A DNA stretch of 64,000 bases from JAAXHE01 sp964551635 (GTDB lineage: Bacteria; Latescibacterota; UBA2968; GCA-2709665). Positions 1 to 7,830 of the stretch are shown piece by piece. The stretch lies in contig CAZKDZ010000203.1 in assembly GCA_964551635.1 (NCBI GenBank), positions 1 to 64,000 of the forward strand, written 5' to 3'. The notes under the pieces are model-generated. The model saw only the letters and a list, made by a program, of their open reading frames with translations, was not told the DNA's origin and made no database searches. Position 1 is the first letter of the stretch; the number at the start of each line of letters is the position of its first letter. Position numbers and translations under genes: made by a program.

Positions 1-31
1 TGAAATACCCAACCACGGCGAGACAAGCGAC

Positions 32-943
32 TTGACCACGAATTCCAAAGCCGTTTGGGACATCCCGGAACCGCTTGCCACCTTCGACGTTCCCGTGGAT
101 GACAACACCCGCATCACCCTGCGGCGCCATGGAAATCCCGGGGGTCCCCGTCTCATACTCACCCATGGCAACGGTCTCGCGATCGATCTCTATTATCCGT
201 TCTGGTCATTGTTGCTGGACGATTTCGACCTGATTGTCTACGACCTGAGGAACCACGGTTGGAACGCGGTCAGTTCCATTCATGAGCATAGTGTTCCCAC
301 GTTCGTGAATGACCACGACCGTATTCTCGAAGCAATCGACCGGCACTGGGGGAAAAGGCCGAAAATCGGCGTATTCCACTCGGTTTCGTCCCTGACCACG
401 CTGCTATCGCCCGTCAAAGGCGACGGATTCTCCGCGTGCGTTCTATTCGACCCCCCACTTTGCAAGCACGGCGCCAGTTACGAAGAATTCGATGCCGCGG
501 CGGAGCGCGTGGCCGCAATGACGCGACGCCGCGCGAGCCATTTCAATACCAGGGAGGAATTCGCGGACGTACTGCCGTATCTGCCAACCTTCCAGCGCGT
601 CGTGCCGGGCGTCTTCGAACTTGTGGCAAGAACGACGCTTCGCAGATCCACGAACCGGCCGGGGTTTGAACTCCGGTGTCCGCGTGAGTACGAAGCGCAG
701 ATCGTCGACTATGCCGCCACATTCGCCGTGCTGGTGGACTTTCCGAAATTCCGTTGCCCGTTAAAGGTCATCGGCGCGGATCCCACGTTGCCATTTTCAT
801 ATCTGCCAACACTCGACCTCAGCGATATCGTAACCGTCGACTACGATTTTCTCCCTGAAACGACCCACCTCCTGCTATTGGAACAGCCCGCGGAATGCGT
901 CGAGGCGATGCGTGAATTCCTCGAGAGTCATTCGCTCATCTGA
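32..943 (+). CDS. alpha/beta-hydrolase fold protein
   Basis: 303 aa with a TTG start. The N-terminal half has the alpha/beta-hydrolase layout: an oxyanion-type HGNG turn at residues 45-48, a strand plus 'YDLRNHG' at about 70-76, and a nucleophile-elbow-like FHSVSS at 115-120 in place of the canonical GxSxG. A late histidine in 'PETTHLLLLEQP' fits the third member of the triad. Substrate cannot be deduced; esterase/lipase-like hydrolysis is the family expectation. Its 3' end lies a few bases before the likely start of the rhodanese gene, so the two are probably co-transcribed. No promoter can be judged because the window begins 31 nt upstream. Confidence 0.75.
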   Translation: MTTNSKAVWDIPEPLATFDVPVDDNTRITLRRHGNPGGPRLILTHGNGLAIDLYYPFWSLLLDDFDLIVYDLRNHGWNAVSSIHEHSVPTFVNDHDRILEAIDRHWGKRPKIGVFHSVSSLTTLLSPVKGDGFSACVLFDPPLCKHGASYEEFDAAAERVAAMTRRRASHFNTREEFADVLPYLPTFQRVVPGVFELVARTTLRRSTNRPGFELRCPREYEAQIVDYAATFAVLVDFPKFRCPLKVIGADPTLPFSYLPTLDLSDIVTVDYDFLPETTHLLLLEQPAECVEAMREFLESHSLI

Positions 944-947
944 TTCC

Positions 948-1553
948 ATGGCCTCCCACTTTCTCCCTTCTTTCATGCCTCGCCTGGCGTTGTTTTTGGT
1001 TGCCGGCATTCTTGCCTGCCCGCCAGCTTCCTCGATAGCGCAGGAACAGTCCGAAGACAGCGAGAGGGCGTGGTCATCGACGCTCAGGATGATTCGCGGC
1101 AGATTTCCGGACGTCGCGCACATTTCCACGGATACGCTGCAAGCGTGGCTGAACAGGTTGCCGATGCGGGAAGATCTCGTTCTGCTGGACGCACGGGAAC
1201 CGGAAGAATATGCCGTCAGCCATCTCCACGGCGCCTGGCCTGCTCCCTCGAATGAACGGGCATTGAAAGTACTCCGTGGCGCACCTGCGAACCGCCGCAT
1301 CGTCGTGTACTGTTCCGTGGGGTACCGTTCGTCTGAACTCGCCGGATACCTTTTGGAGAAGGGCTACAGGAAAGTCTACAATCTGGAAGGATCGATTTTC
1401 AGATGGGCCAACGAGGGCCGGCCTGTCTTCCGGGGCGAAGAGCGAGTGCGGGTCGTCCACCCGTATGACGGTTACTGGGGCCGCCTGCTTAAGAAGCCCC
1501 TTCACAGGGTGGATCCAGGGGATTCGCGAGCTTCACAGACGTCTTCGCAATAG
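948..1553 (+). CDS. exported rhodanese-like sulfurtransferase
   Basis: About 201 aa from the ATG at 948; a GTG at 912 is in frame but overlaps the upstream gene, and an ATG at 975 is possible. The N-terminus is a hydrophobic export signal, and 'ILAC' just after it could be a lipobox, so the protein is periplasmic or a lipoprotein. A single rhodanese domain follows: 'LLDAREPEEY' (substrate-loop Asp/Arg) and the active-site loop 'YCSVGYRS' with its catalytic Cys. The family transfers sulfane sulfur or acts in redox signalling; the substrate here is unknown. It lies 21 nt before surE. Confidence 0.85.
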   Translation: MASHFLPSFMPRLALFLVAGILACPPASSIAQEQSEDSERAWSSTLRMIRGRFPDVAHISTDTLQAWLNRLPMREDLVLLDAREPEEYAVSHLHGAWPAPSNERALKVLRGAPANRRIVVYCSVGYRSSELAGYLLEKGYRKVYNLEGSIFRWANEGRPVFRGEERVRVVHPYDGYWGRLLKKPLHRVDPGDSRASQTSSQ

Positions 1554-1574
1554 AGGTCCGACCGGGAGTTCACG

Positions 1575-2258
1575 GTGAAACTGATTGTTACGAATGACGA
1601 CGGGATTGAAGCAGAGGGGCTGAAAACGCTGGTTGGGTTGGCATCCCGTTGGGGCGAGGTCGTCGTCGCCGCCCCTGCGGAGCCCCAGTCCGGCGTAGGG
1701 CACCGGTTGACAACAGACAGTCCTGTCCGTGTGGATAGACTGACGGAAACGCGTTTTCGGATATGGGGCACGCCCGCGGACTGTTCCCGGTTGGCCCTGA
1801 GTCAGCTGTCGCCGGGGGCGGAATGGTTACTTTCCGGGATCAACAACGGAAGTAATCTTGGGGTGGACGTCTACGATTCCGGGACCGTGGCCGCGGCCCG
1901 GGAGGCGGCCATTCTGGGGTGCAAGGCCGTCGCAGTGTCACACTATAGAGAGAAGGAGCGGACCATCGACTGGCGTCTTGCCGAAAAACGGCTTGAGCCG
2001 CTTCTGAAAAAAATACTGGGCGAAGCGGTGGAACCGGGGTGTTTTCTCAGCGTGAATCTGCCGCATCCTCAACACGAAAGGGTCCGTCTCGAAGCAAGAA
2101 CGACTCACGTAGACACCAGTCCCAACCTGATTACGTTCGCGCGAACCGGTGACGAATTTCTGTACACAGGTATCTACCAGGACCGCCCGCGAAAACCCCG
2201 TAGCGATATTGACACCTGTTTCAGCGGCCACATTTCAATCTCGAAGATACGCGTTTGA
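1575..2258 (+). CDS. surE: 5'/3'-nucleotidase SurE
   Basis: 227 aa, slightly shorter than the usual ~250. The N-terminal 'MKLIVTNDDGIEAEGL' carries the metal-binding Asp-Asp of SurE, 'AAPAEPQSGVG' is the second conserved loop, and 'SGINNGSNLGVDVYDSGTV' is the hallmark third motif. SurE is a divalent-metal nucleoside monophosphatase acting on 5'- and 3'-nucleotides, with a role in stationary-phase survival. Its stop is followed 13 nt later by the HpcH/HpaI aldolase ATG, suggesting a four-gene plus-strand run starting at 32. Confidence 0.95.
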   Translation: MKLIVTNDDGIEAEGLKTLVGLASRWGEVVVAAPAEPQSGVGHRLTTDSPVRVDRLTETRFRIWGTPADCSRLALSQLSPGAEWLLSGINNGSNLGVDVYDSGTVAAAREAAILGCKAVAVSHYREKERTIDWRLAEKRLEPLLKKILGEAVEPGCFLSVNLPHPQHERVRLEARTTHVDTSPNLITFARTGDEFLYTGIYQDRPRKPRSDIDTCFSGHISISKIRV

Positions 2259-2271
2259 GGAGACTAACACT

Positions 2272-3126
2272 ATGTCACGGCTCTCAGGCAGCAGCAAGGG
2301 AGTTGACAATCCCTGGTACCCGGAAGGAGGCCCGGGACGCCACCTCAAAGCCCGTCTGAAAAAGGGGGAGGTGTTGATCGGCGCGACGATCGAGGCGTAC
2401 GCCCATCCTTCGCTCGTCAAGTTGTTCCGGCACGCCGGCTTCGACTTCGTCTACATCGAGTACGAGCACAGCCTCTTCGACCTTCAGGACCTGGCCGACA
2501 CCATTCTCTCCGCCCGCGACAACGGCCTGCCCGTCATCGCCAAGACCCCTCAGCTTGAACGGCAGGAGGTTGCGAAGCTCCTGGAGGCGGGAGTGGTGGG
2601 AATCCAGCTGCCCCGAACGGAAACCGGGGAACAGGTCCGGCGCCTGCTCAGCTATCTGAAATTTCCTCCCGCGGGGACCCGCGCCGTGGCGCCGGGGTGG
2701 GGCAACAGCGACTACAGAGATGTTGCGGACTGGCAGCAATGGATGGACGAACAGGACCGGGAGACCACGCTCGTGGTCCATCTTGAAACCGTCAGGGGAT
2801 ATCGGAACGCGGAGGAGATTCTCAGTCAGCCCGGGGTGGACATGTGCTTCGTGGGACCGGGAGACACGTCCATCGAGTTCGGACATCCCGGCGACTTCGA
2901 TCATCCTGCGGTGCGCCGCCCGATGGAAGACGTCCTGAAACTCTGCAGGAAGAACGGTGTGGCCTTCGGGACCATGCCCTGGAGCGCCGCCTCCGCGGGC
3001 GAGTGGGCGCGCAGGGGCGCCACGTTCTACGAAGCCACATCGGAATTGGGATTCATCCGGGAGGGAGCCGCCGCTCTGGTGGAGGAATATCGCGCTCAAG
3101 TGGCGTCCAGTCCCGGAAAAGCCTGA
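2272..3126 (+). CDS. HpcH/HpaI aldolase/citrate lyase family protein
   Basis: 284 aa from the ATG at 2272, preceded by a good GAGGAG ribosome site; a 41-codon upstream extension in frame overlaps surE and is rejected. Conserved features of class II pyruvate/2-keto-acid aldolases are visible: 'VYIEYEHSLFDLQDLA' with acidic metal ligands, 'LPVIAKTPQ', 'GIQLPRTET', and a C-terminal 'DMCFVGPGDTSIEFG'. The family cleaves 4-hydroxy-2-oxo acids (for example HHED or 2-keto-3-deoxy sugar acids). The real substrate cannot be read from the sequence. The following permease gene is convergent, 24 nt away. Confidence 0.85.
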   Translation: MSRLSGSSKGVDNPWYPEGGPGRHLKARLKKGEVLIGATIEAYAHPSLVKLFRHAGFDFVYIEYEHSLFDLQDLADTILSARDNGLPVIAKTPQLERQEVAKLLEAGVVGIQLPRTETGEQVRRLLSYLKFPPAGTRAVAPGWGNSDYRDVADWQQWMDEQDRETTLVVHLETVRGYRNAEEILSQPGVDMCFVGPGDTSIEFGHPGDFDHPAVRRPMEDVLKLCRKNGVAFGTMPWSAASAGEWARRGATFYEATSELGFIREGAAALVEEYRAQVASSPGKA

Positions 3127-3150
3127 CCATTCGGACGTCGACTCAGGGTT

Positions 3151-4893
3151 TCAGGAACCTTCCTGCGGGACCACTCGTACGGTAACGATGTCCATGCCGT
3201 GGTACTTCTGGTGCCTGACAGAAGAAGCGTAATGTCGCAGAATTCGAAACGATAACTCGCTCTCGTCCGGGGCCTCCGCCTGTTCGCCGAGAAAAGCGAG
3301 TCGGTCTTCCAGGTTTTCTTCGTCGAAAACCGCAATGAACTCCAGTTCCACTGCCTCTCCCTCGTTGCGGGCAACAACGATCAGACGCGGCAAGCGGTCC
3401 GGAGAATATTCGTTTTCCGGCTCCAGCAGACTCGTCAGAGTCTCCTCCCCCGCGGAGCGCAGGCGTCCGGTCGAGGCGGCGTCCCAACCCATCCCGCCTC
3501 CAACCTCTTCAAGAAACGCATCGATACGCGGCAGCTCCGAAATATCCAGCCGGGCCTCCAGACGCCGGCGCCGCGGACGGGTCAGTTCAAGGAACGCTGT
3601 CAGTCCGATCGCTGTCGCCGTGCCGATGGTCATCCCGTTGCCGAGCAATGCGCCCCACGGATTTCCCAGGAGGCCCTCCAGTATATTCTGGTGTTGCATT
3701 CCGAGGCCGATGGAGAAGGCCAATCCTGCTACGATGGCATGCTGCATGTCGAGGCCGGCCCTCGACAGGGTCTGTATTCCCTCAACGAAAAACATGCCGA
3801 GGGCGAACAGAAGAAAGCCCCCCATGACCGGGCCGGGAATGGTGAGCAAAACACCCGTTACCTTGGGAAAGAAGGCCAGGATCACCAGAAGGCCGCCCAT
3901 GGAATAGCCAACGGTGCGGGCCGATACGCCCGTGAGATTGATGAGCGAGGTCGTAAACGACGAATACGTGCTGGTGGGTGGCGTCCCGGCAATGCCGGAC
4001 ATCAGAATGCCCGCGCCGTTGGCATAGAGCGAGCCTTGAATCAATCGGAAATCGGTCGCGCGAGGCCTGCTCCGCGCCACCCGTTGGGCCACCACTCCGT
4101 CGCTGATGCCCTTGATGGCCTGTACCAGGGTCACAATGAAAAACATGGGCAGCAGCGCCCAGAAGCCGGCGTTCGGAGTCAGGTCCACACCCGGGAATCC
4201 GCTCTCCGGAATTCCCACCCACGACGAGCCGCTCAATCGTGCGAAATCGAATAGCCCGAACGGAGCGGCGGCCGCACAGCCCGCGGCGATTCCTCCCAGG
4301 AGAGACCACATTCGCAAGGACGCGGGAGCGCGCAATATCAGCATCGTTGAAACAATGAGGGTCACCGCGGCAACACATGGGCCCGCCGCTCCGGGCGCGG
4401 TTTCCGGCACGTCTTTCAGCCGATCGAGGGCAAACGGTATGACCATGGCCGCGATCAGCATTTGTACCGTGCCGGAGACAACAGGCGTTATGATGCGGCG
4501 CAGAAGCGGCAGCCATGCCCCCACCGCGACGTAGAATAAGGAGGAGACGACAACAAGCCCGGCCAGCATTGAGGGACCGCCCTCTTCCAGCGCAAGTATC
4601 GAGACGGCGATGAAATTCGGGGTGACACCCGTTATCAGCAGGTGGCCGCCGCCCAGGCGGCCGATCCTTGCGGCCTGTAAAGCGGTGGCCGCACCGGTAA
4701 GGATCAGCGCCGCGAACACAGCCCACGACATGAATCGTTGATCCTCGCCGGCTGCAAGAACCGAAATGGCCACCACCAGCACGGTGGGCGTCAGCACGAT
4801 CACGAGACCCTGAATGCCTACCCCGAATGCCAATAGCAGGGGGCAGGCCTGGTCTGTTTCGTAGCGGATTCTCTCGTTTGCAGGGGCAGGCAT
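3151..4893 (-). CDS. NCS2 (xanthine/uracil-type) permease fused to an RsbW-like ATPase domain
   Basis: About 580 aa. The start chosen is the ATG at 4893, which has GGGAG 9 nt upstream; a GTG at 4944 would add 17 residues. Residues ~15-440 form about 12-14 membrane segments of the nucleobase:cation symporter-2 family, with 'ITPVVSGTVQMLIAAMVIP' and 'GTPPTSTYSSFTTSL' matching its signature regions. After the last segment a cytosolic ~150-aa tail resembles the histidine-kinase-like ATPase of anti-sigma factors: 'RLRSAGEETLTSLL', 'IVVARNEGEAVELEFIAVFD', and a final strand 'GMDIVTVRVV'. The fusion and the STAS gene just upstream suggest uptake controlled by partner switching. ATP binding by the tail is inferred, not proven. 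Confidence 0.85.
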   Translation of the reverse strand: MPAPANERIRYETDQACPLLLAFGVGIQGLVIVLTPTVLVVAISVLAAGEDQRFMSWAVFAALILTGAATALQAARIGRLGGGHLLITGVTPNFIAVSILALEEGGPSMLAGLVVVSSLFYVAVGAWLPLLRRIITPVVSGTVQMLIAAMVIPFALDRLKDVPETAPGAAGPCVAAVTLIVSTMLILRAPASLRMWSLLGGIAAGCAAAAPFGLFDFARLSGSSWVGIPESGFPGVDLTPNAGFWALLPMFFIVTLVQAIKGISDGVVAQRVARSRPRATDFRLIQGSLYANGAGILMSGIAGTPPTSTYSSFTTSLINLTGVSARTVGYSMGGLLVILAFFPKVTGVLLTIPGPVMGGFLLFALGMFFVEGIQTLSRAGLDMQHAIVAGLAFSIGLGMQHQNILEGLLGNPWGALLGNGMTIGTATAIGLTAFLELTRPRRRRLEARLDISELPRIDAFLEEVGGGMGWDAASTGRLRSAGEETLTSLLEPENEYSPDRLPRLIVVARNEGEAVELEFIAVFDEENLEDRLAFLGEQAEAPDESELSFRILRHYASSVRHQKYHGMDIVTVRVVPQEGS

Positions 4894-5194
4894 CAGATTC
4901 GTCTCCCGTTCCGTCTCCGGGGGAATCAGGTGATCCTGTTGCACGGCGAGGCCTCAAGATACAAAACGAAAAAGCCCTTTTAAAATCCTTTGCGGGTCGC
5001 CCGCGTGCCCACCGCCCGAATGCTCGCGTGCCGCCCGTACATCGGAATTTTAAAAAGGCTTCCTTGAGTTCAATGGACGCCTGTACTCACCAACGGACTC
5101 GACTTCCCGTACCCGCCGCAAGGTCGCGCCGGCGATCGCAGATTCCGGAACCGTTCATCCTTTTCAGGGACGTCCGGCGGGATGGGACCGATCG
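4894..5194. other. intergenic region with AT-rich inverted repeat
   Basis: No convincing gene between the 93-aa protein and the permease. It contains an imperfect inverted repeat, 4972-4988 against 5044-5061 (arms of the type aagcccttttaaaatcc), enclosing a GC-rich loop of about 55 nt. It may be a regulatory or attenuating structure in the leader of the permease gene, or a decayed mobile repeat. Confidence 0.35.
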
Positions 5195-5476
5195 TTATTC
5201 CTGCTTATCGACAACCTCGACAAGCTTCTCATCGGCCAGACTGAACAGCCCTGCCAGGTACTGTTTGCGCAACAGGTTCAGTTCGTTAACCCTCTCCCAG
5301 AGCGCCTCCTCGATTCTGGCGGCCGCTTTTTCGCGAACATCCAAAGCGAGGGTGTTGTCATTCCTGAATTCATACTTGTCGATCGTGAATTCAGCAATGT
5401 CGGAGATGTTATCGCCAATGATCTGCATGTCGACCGCGCTCTGCATCGATCCGATTTTTTCTTCATCACTGTTCAT
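5195..5476 (-). CDS. small helical protein of unknown function, linked to STAS/permease genes
   Basis: 93 aa, ATG at 5476 with GGAG upstream. I do not recognise the family. It is charged and predicted largely alpha-helical ('REKAAARIEEALWERVNELNLLRKQ' region, residues ~50-75, heptad-like), with no signal peptide or membrane segment. It lies 64 nt downstream of the STAS gene and upstream of the permease-ATPase fusion on the same strand, so it may be a third component of the same regulatory unit. It could also be an unrelated small protein. Confidence 0.6.
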   Translation of the reverse strand: MNSDEEKIGSMQSAVDMQIIGDNISDIAEFTIDKYEFRNDNTLALDVREKAAARIEEALWERVNELNLLRKQYLAGLFSLADEKLVEVVDKQE

Positions 5477-5540
5477 GGCTTTGCTCCGATTCTTTTGGGT
5501 CGGTCTACTGTTTCACGAATGAATGAGATTTCACCAGGAT

Positions 5541-5894
5541 TCAACTCAATGCATTCTCGAATGCCCTGATTGCTTCTGCCTGTGAGGCATAAATGTTGAT
5601 AATCTGATCGAAACCGCTGATTGTGATGACTTCACGGACGGGATCGGTGAGCGTGCAAACGCCGAACTGCTTTCCGGGGTCCTTGAATTTCCAGGCAATG
5701 ATCACGCCAACGCGAAGCCCCGCGCTGCTGATGAACGTGACTCCCTCGAAATCCAGGATCAGAGACTTGTCTTCCGGGCCGATTCCAAACTCCAGTGTAT
5801 CCTGAAGAACGTCGGCATTGTTGCCATCGATGCGACCTGCGAGTACCGCGATCAGGACTCCGTCCTTCCGCTCCCATTTGATGTCCAGATCCAT
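5541..5894 (-). CDS. STAS-domain anti-sigma factor antagonist-like protein
   Basis: 117 aa from the ATG at 5894, which has a strong GGGGAGGA site 9 nt upstream; an ATG 15 codons earlier is less likely. The whole protein is one STAS domain: beta strands 'GVLIAVLAGRIDGNNA', 'KSLILDFEGVTFISSAGLR' and a C-terminal helix. The conserved serine in 'ISSAGLR' is the residue phosphorylated in SpoIIAA/RsbV. Such proteins bind or release an anti-sigma kinase according to phosphorylation. The nearest candidate partner is the RsbW-like tail of the permease two genes downstream. Confidence 0.88.
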   Translation of the reverse strand: MDLDIKWERKDGVLIAVLAGRIDGNNADVLQDTLEFGIGPEDKSLILDFEGVTFISSAGLRVGVIIAWKFKDPGKQFGVCTLTDPVREVITISGFDQIINIYASQAEAIRAFENALS

Positions 5895-6267
5895 GAAGAT
5901 CAGTCCTCCCCGCGAGAGTCTTCCGCATACCGATCTCACAGGCGTTTTTCAGAGGACCCGGGACAGTGGCCCGTCCGCGAGGCCGGGTTGGCGCCGGCAG
6001 GCCCGATTCAGCCATTGCCTCCGGTTTGAGTCCGAAGCCGGCTCCATATAAATCAGAAAAACCGACGGAGGACTTCCCGGGCAACTGGAACGGATAGAAC
6101 CGTCACGGTGCAGTACCACGAAGAACAGATCACGCCTCTTTAGAAGATGTCTTATAGAAAATTTAAGGGAATTATCGCCAATCGCAACCCTGCGAGGCGT
6201 CATTTCGGGAACGACGCCGCAGGGTTCGTGGGAGGCACGGGTGGAAGGGTGTTGAGCCTCAGTCCAA
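5895..6267. other. junction between housekeeping region and defence island, no gene seen
   Basis: A 110-codon minus-strand frame at 5949-6281 exists but has no family signal and is not called. The stretch ends at 6268, where a 50-nt segment copied from the end of the metallopeptidase gene begins, so the left edge of the rearranged island lies here. I see no tRNA or attachment site. Confidence 0.4.
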
Positions 6268-6317
6268 TCTAGTAGCGCCAATCTGCATGTGCCAGCGGCG
6301 CACGGTTGAGTTCATCC
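6268..6317 (-). repeat. 50-nt direct repeat: 3' end of the metallopeptidase gene
   Basis: 6268-6317 matches 9820-9869 with a single mismatch. On the minus strand it encodes the last residues of the YgjP-type metallopeptidase ('ELNRAPLAHADWRY' and stop), here placed directly after the DUF1828-type copy at 6312. The overlap of the DUF1828 stop with the start of the repeat marks a recombination junction. Confidence 0.85.
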
Positions 6318-7088
6318 CGAGATGCTCTCATTCAGAAAGCGCGTGATCCTCTCTTGATTTGCGGTGAGGCCGGAGAATTGCTTCTCGCAGACGTCAGTGA
6401 AGCGTGCTATCACCTTACGACTGATGGACTCCTGATCTTCGAATATGGCGAGTGAACGAAAGTGTATTTCCCACCGTTCGAATTGATGAAGTGTGATTGT
6501 AGCGTCTCGGGTCCTGCCGTCGTTGGCCAGGGCATGAACAAACAAGGGCCGCTGCATACCGTTGACTCGACAGTCCAACGTATACATTCCTTGAGGATCT
6601 CGTACAGGATCGCTCCAGTCAAAATTCCGGCAATCTATCGGAACGGCTGCAGTCATCACCTTACGAAAGTCGTCCATAAATGTTGACCGAACCCGTTCCC
6701 GAGATAGATAAGACACGTCTGATATTTTGAGCAATCCCTGGACGAATGAGTATAATGCGTCACCGTAACGCTCTTCAGGTACGTCGAGCACTAGCTCTCC
6801 ATCGTGGTCCTCAATCTGAAACATCGATAGTGTATTCGAGATGATCTTTTGGCGCGTGCCGATTTGAAGATCCTTTTCATCGATGTCGTAAGTCAAATGC
6901 ATGTACGTATGCGCTTCATCCGAGAGCACCCAACGCGCGCCGTCTTTTCTTAGCACGATGTCCAGGTGATCGCCGTCGTCGAACATGAAGGGGGTAAACA
7001 CACGGAAGCGATCCATTCCCTCGGCCGCAAGCCGAATCTGAGCCGAAACCTTCTCATGAAAGTCTCGCTCTATGTTCTCAATGGACAT
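6312..7088 (-). CDS. DUF1828/DUF1829-type protein, copy 1
   Basis: 258 aa. The N-terminal ~90 residues look like DUF1828 ('DIVLRKDGARWVLSDEAHT'), the rest like DUF1829; function is not established, though such genes are frequent in mobile and defence regions. It differs from the second copy at 14879-15655 at about 29 of 258 positions by my alignment, so the two are recent paralogues. The ribosome site GAGGAGG lies in the tail of a decayed upstream gene (7092-7215), the same arrangement as in copy 2, where the upstream gene is intact. Confidence 0.75.
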   Translation of the reverse strand: MSIENIERDFHEKVSAQIRLAAEGMDRFRVFTPFMFDDGDHLDIVLRKDGARWVLSDEAHTYMHLTYDIDEKDLQIGTRQKIISNTLSMFQIEDHDGELVLDVPEERYGDALYSFVQGLLKISDVSYLSRERVRSTFMDDFRKVMTAAVPIDCRNFDWSDPVRDPQGMYTLDCRVNGMQRPLFVHALANDGRTRDATITLHQFERWEIHFRSLAIFEDQESISRKVIARFTDVCEKQFSGLTANQERITRFLNESISG

Positions 7089-7091
7089 TGC

Positions 7092-7215
7092 TTACACCTC
7101 CTCGAAGAGGTCGCCCTGCGGCTCCGGCGGCGCCCATGGAAAGACTCTTTCGCTGACGCTTTGAATCGTATTTCTGCCATTTGCATTGCGCCACAGTTGA
7201 ATGTAGTCGTCGGGA
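7092..7215 (-). pseudogene. remnant 3' end of the small gene that precedes DUF1828
   Basis: Read on the minus strand, an open frame ends '...PPEPQGDLFEEV' and stop, closely matching '...PPDLQVDLFEEV', the end of the 168-aa protein upstream of copy 2. The 5' part is missing: the frame is closed by a stop at the AAA/DUF4276 gene end. It still supplies the GAGGAGGTG ribosome site for copy 1. Confidence 0.6.
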
Positions 7216-7830
7216 CTATGAGATCACCTCGCCGAGGACAGCATAGAAGGTCCCAAAGCTAGGCGAGCGGTTGCGCTCTGGATCGACATGGGTGGCAATA
7301 GCTCGTGCGGCTTCGATCTTTCGCAAGCCGGTCTTGAAGTATCCGTGTCTCTTCAAGATTCGCTCAAACGTCTCCCAAGTCCCGCCACGAATCCCATCAG
7401 GGTTGCTGTAACGAGATTGATTAGGAATTCTCGGCGAAACCCTCGGATAGGCGTGACGTACGGCTTCCCAATCACCGAAATACCACGCTTCAAGTTCCTC
7501 AATCACCACGCGATTTACCACTTGCCAAGGGTTTTCACCCGCCCGTGAGCGCGTACGCAGTCCCGACATAGCTGCCGCAGATTCCAACTCTCTCTTGAGC
7601 TCCTCGCAATGGTCATTGTCGCAATCAACCAAAACGACAACCCGAAAATTCGGTGGCAACCAGTGCCGGTACCCACGTAAGCGAGAGTTCAAATTCCGCA
7701 ACAGATTGCGCTTGCCCCGGAATACATGGATCCTGAACGTACAACCGGGGAGCAGACGCGGAAGAAACACTTCCAGGAATGCTTCCATCGACTCCTCTTC
7801 GACCAGAAATTCCAGATGGGACGCCGTCAT
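7216..7830 (-). CDS. DUF4276-type protein, probable TOPRIM-like effector partner of the AAA ATPase
   Basis: 204 aa from the ATG at 7830, which overlaps the ATPase stop in an ATGA; a longer frame upstream is a shadow of the ATPase gene. Conserved acidic features fit a TOPRIM-like metal site: an early Glu in 'LEFLVEEESMEAF', 'VVVLVDCDNDHCEEL' (D-x-D) and 'EELEAWYFGDW'. ATPase plus TOPRIM-like pairs resemble known abortive-infection modules. Translational coupling says the two proteins act together. Nuclease activity is inferred. Confidence 0.75.
   Translation of the reverse strand: MTASHLEFLVEEESMEAFLEVFLPRLLPGCTFRIHVFRGKRNLLRNLNSRLRGYRHWLPPNFRVVVLVDCDNDHCEELKRELESAAAMSGLRTRSRAGENPWQVVNRVVIEELEAWYFGDWEAVRHAYPRVSPRIPNQSRYSNPDGIRGGTWETFERILKRHGYFKTGLRKIEAARAIATHVDPERNRSPSFGTFYAVLGEVIS

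Noticed and set aside
2149..2271. 41-codon extension of the HpcH/HpaI aldolase
   Set aside because: Overlaps surE; the ATG at 2272 has a strong GAGGAG site.
5949..6281. 110-aa minus-strand frame at the island border
   Set aside because: No family resemblance, runs into the metallopeptidase-derived repeat, no ribosome site.
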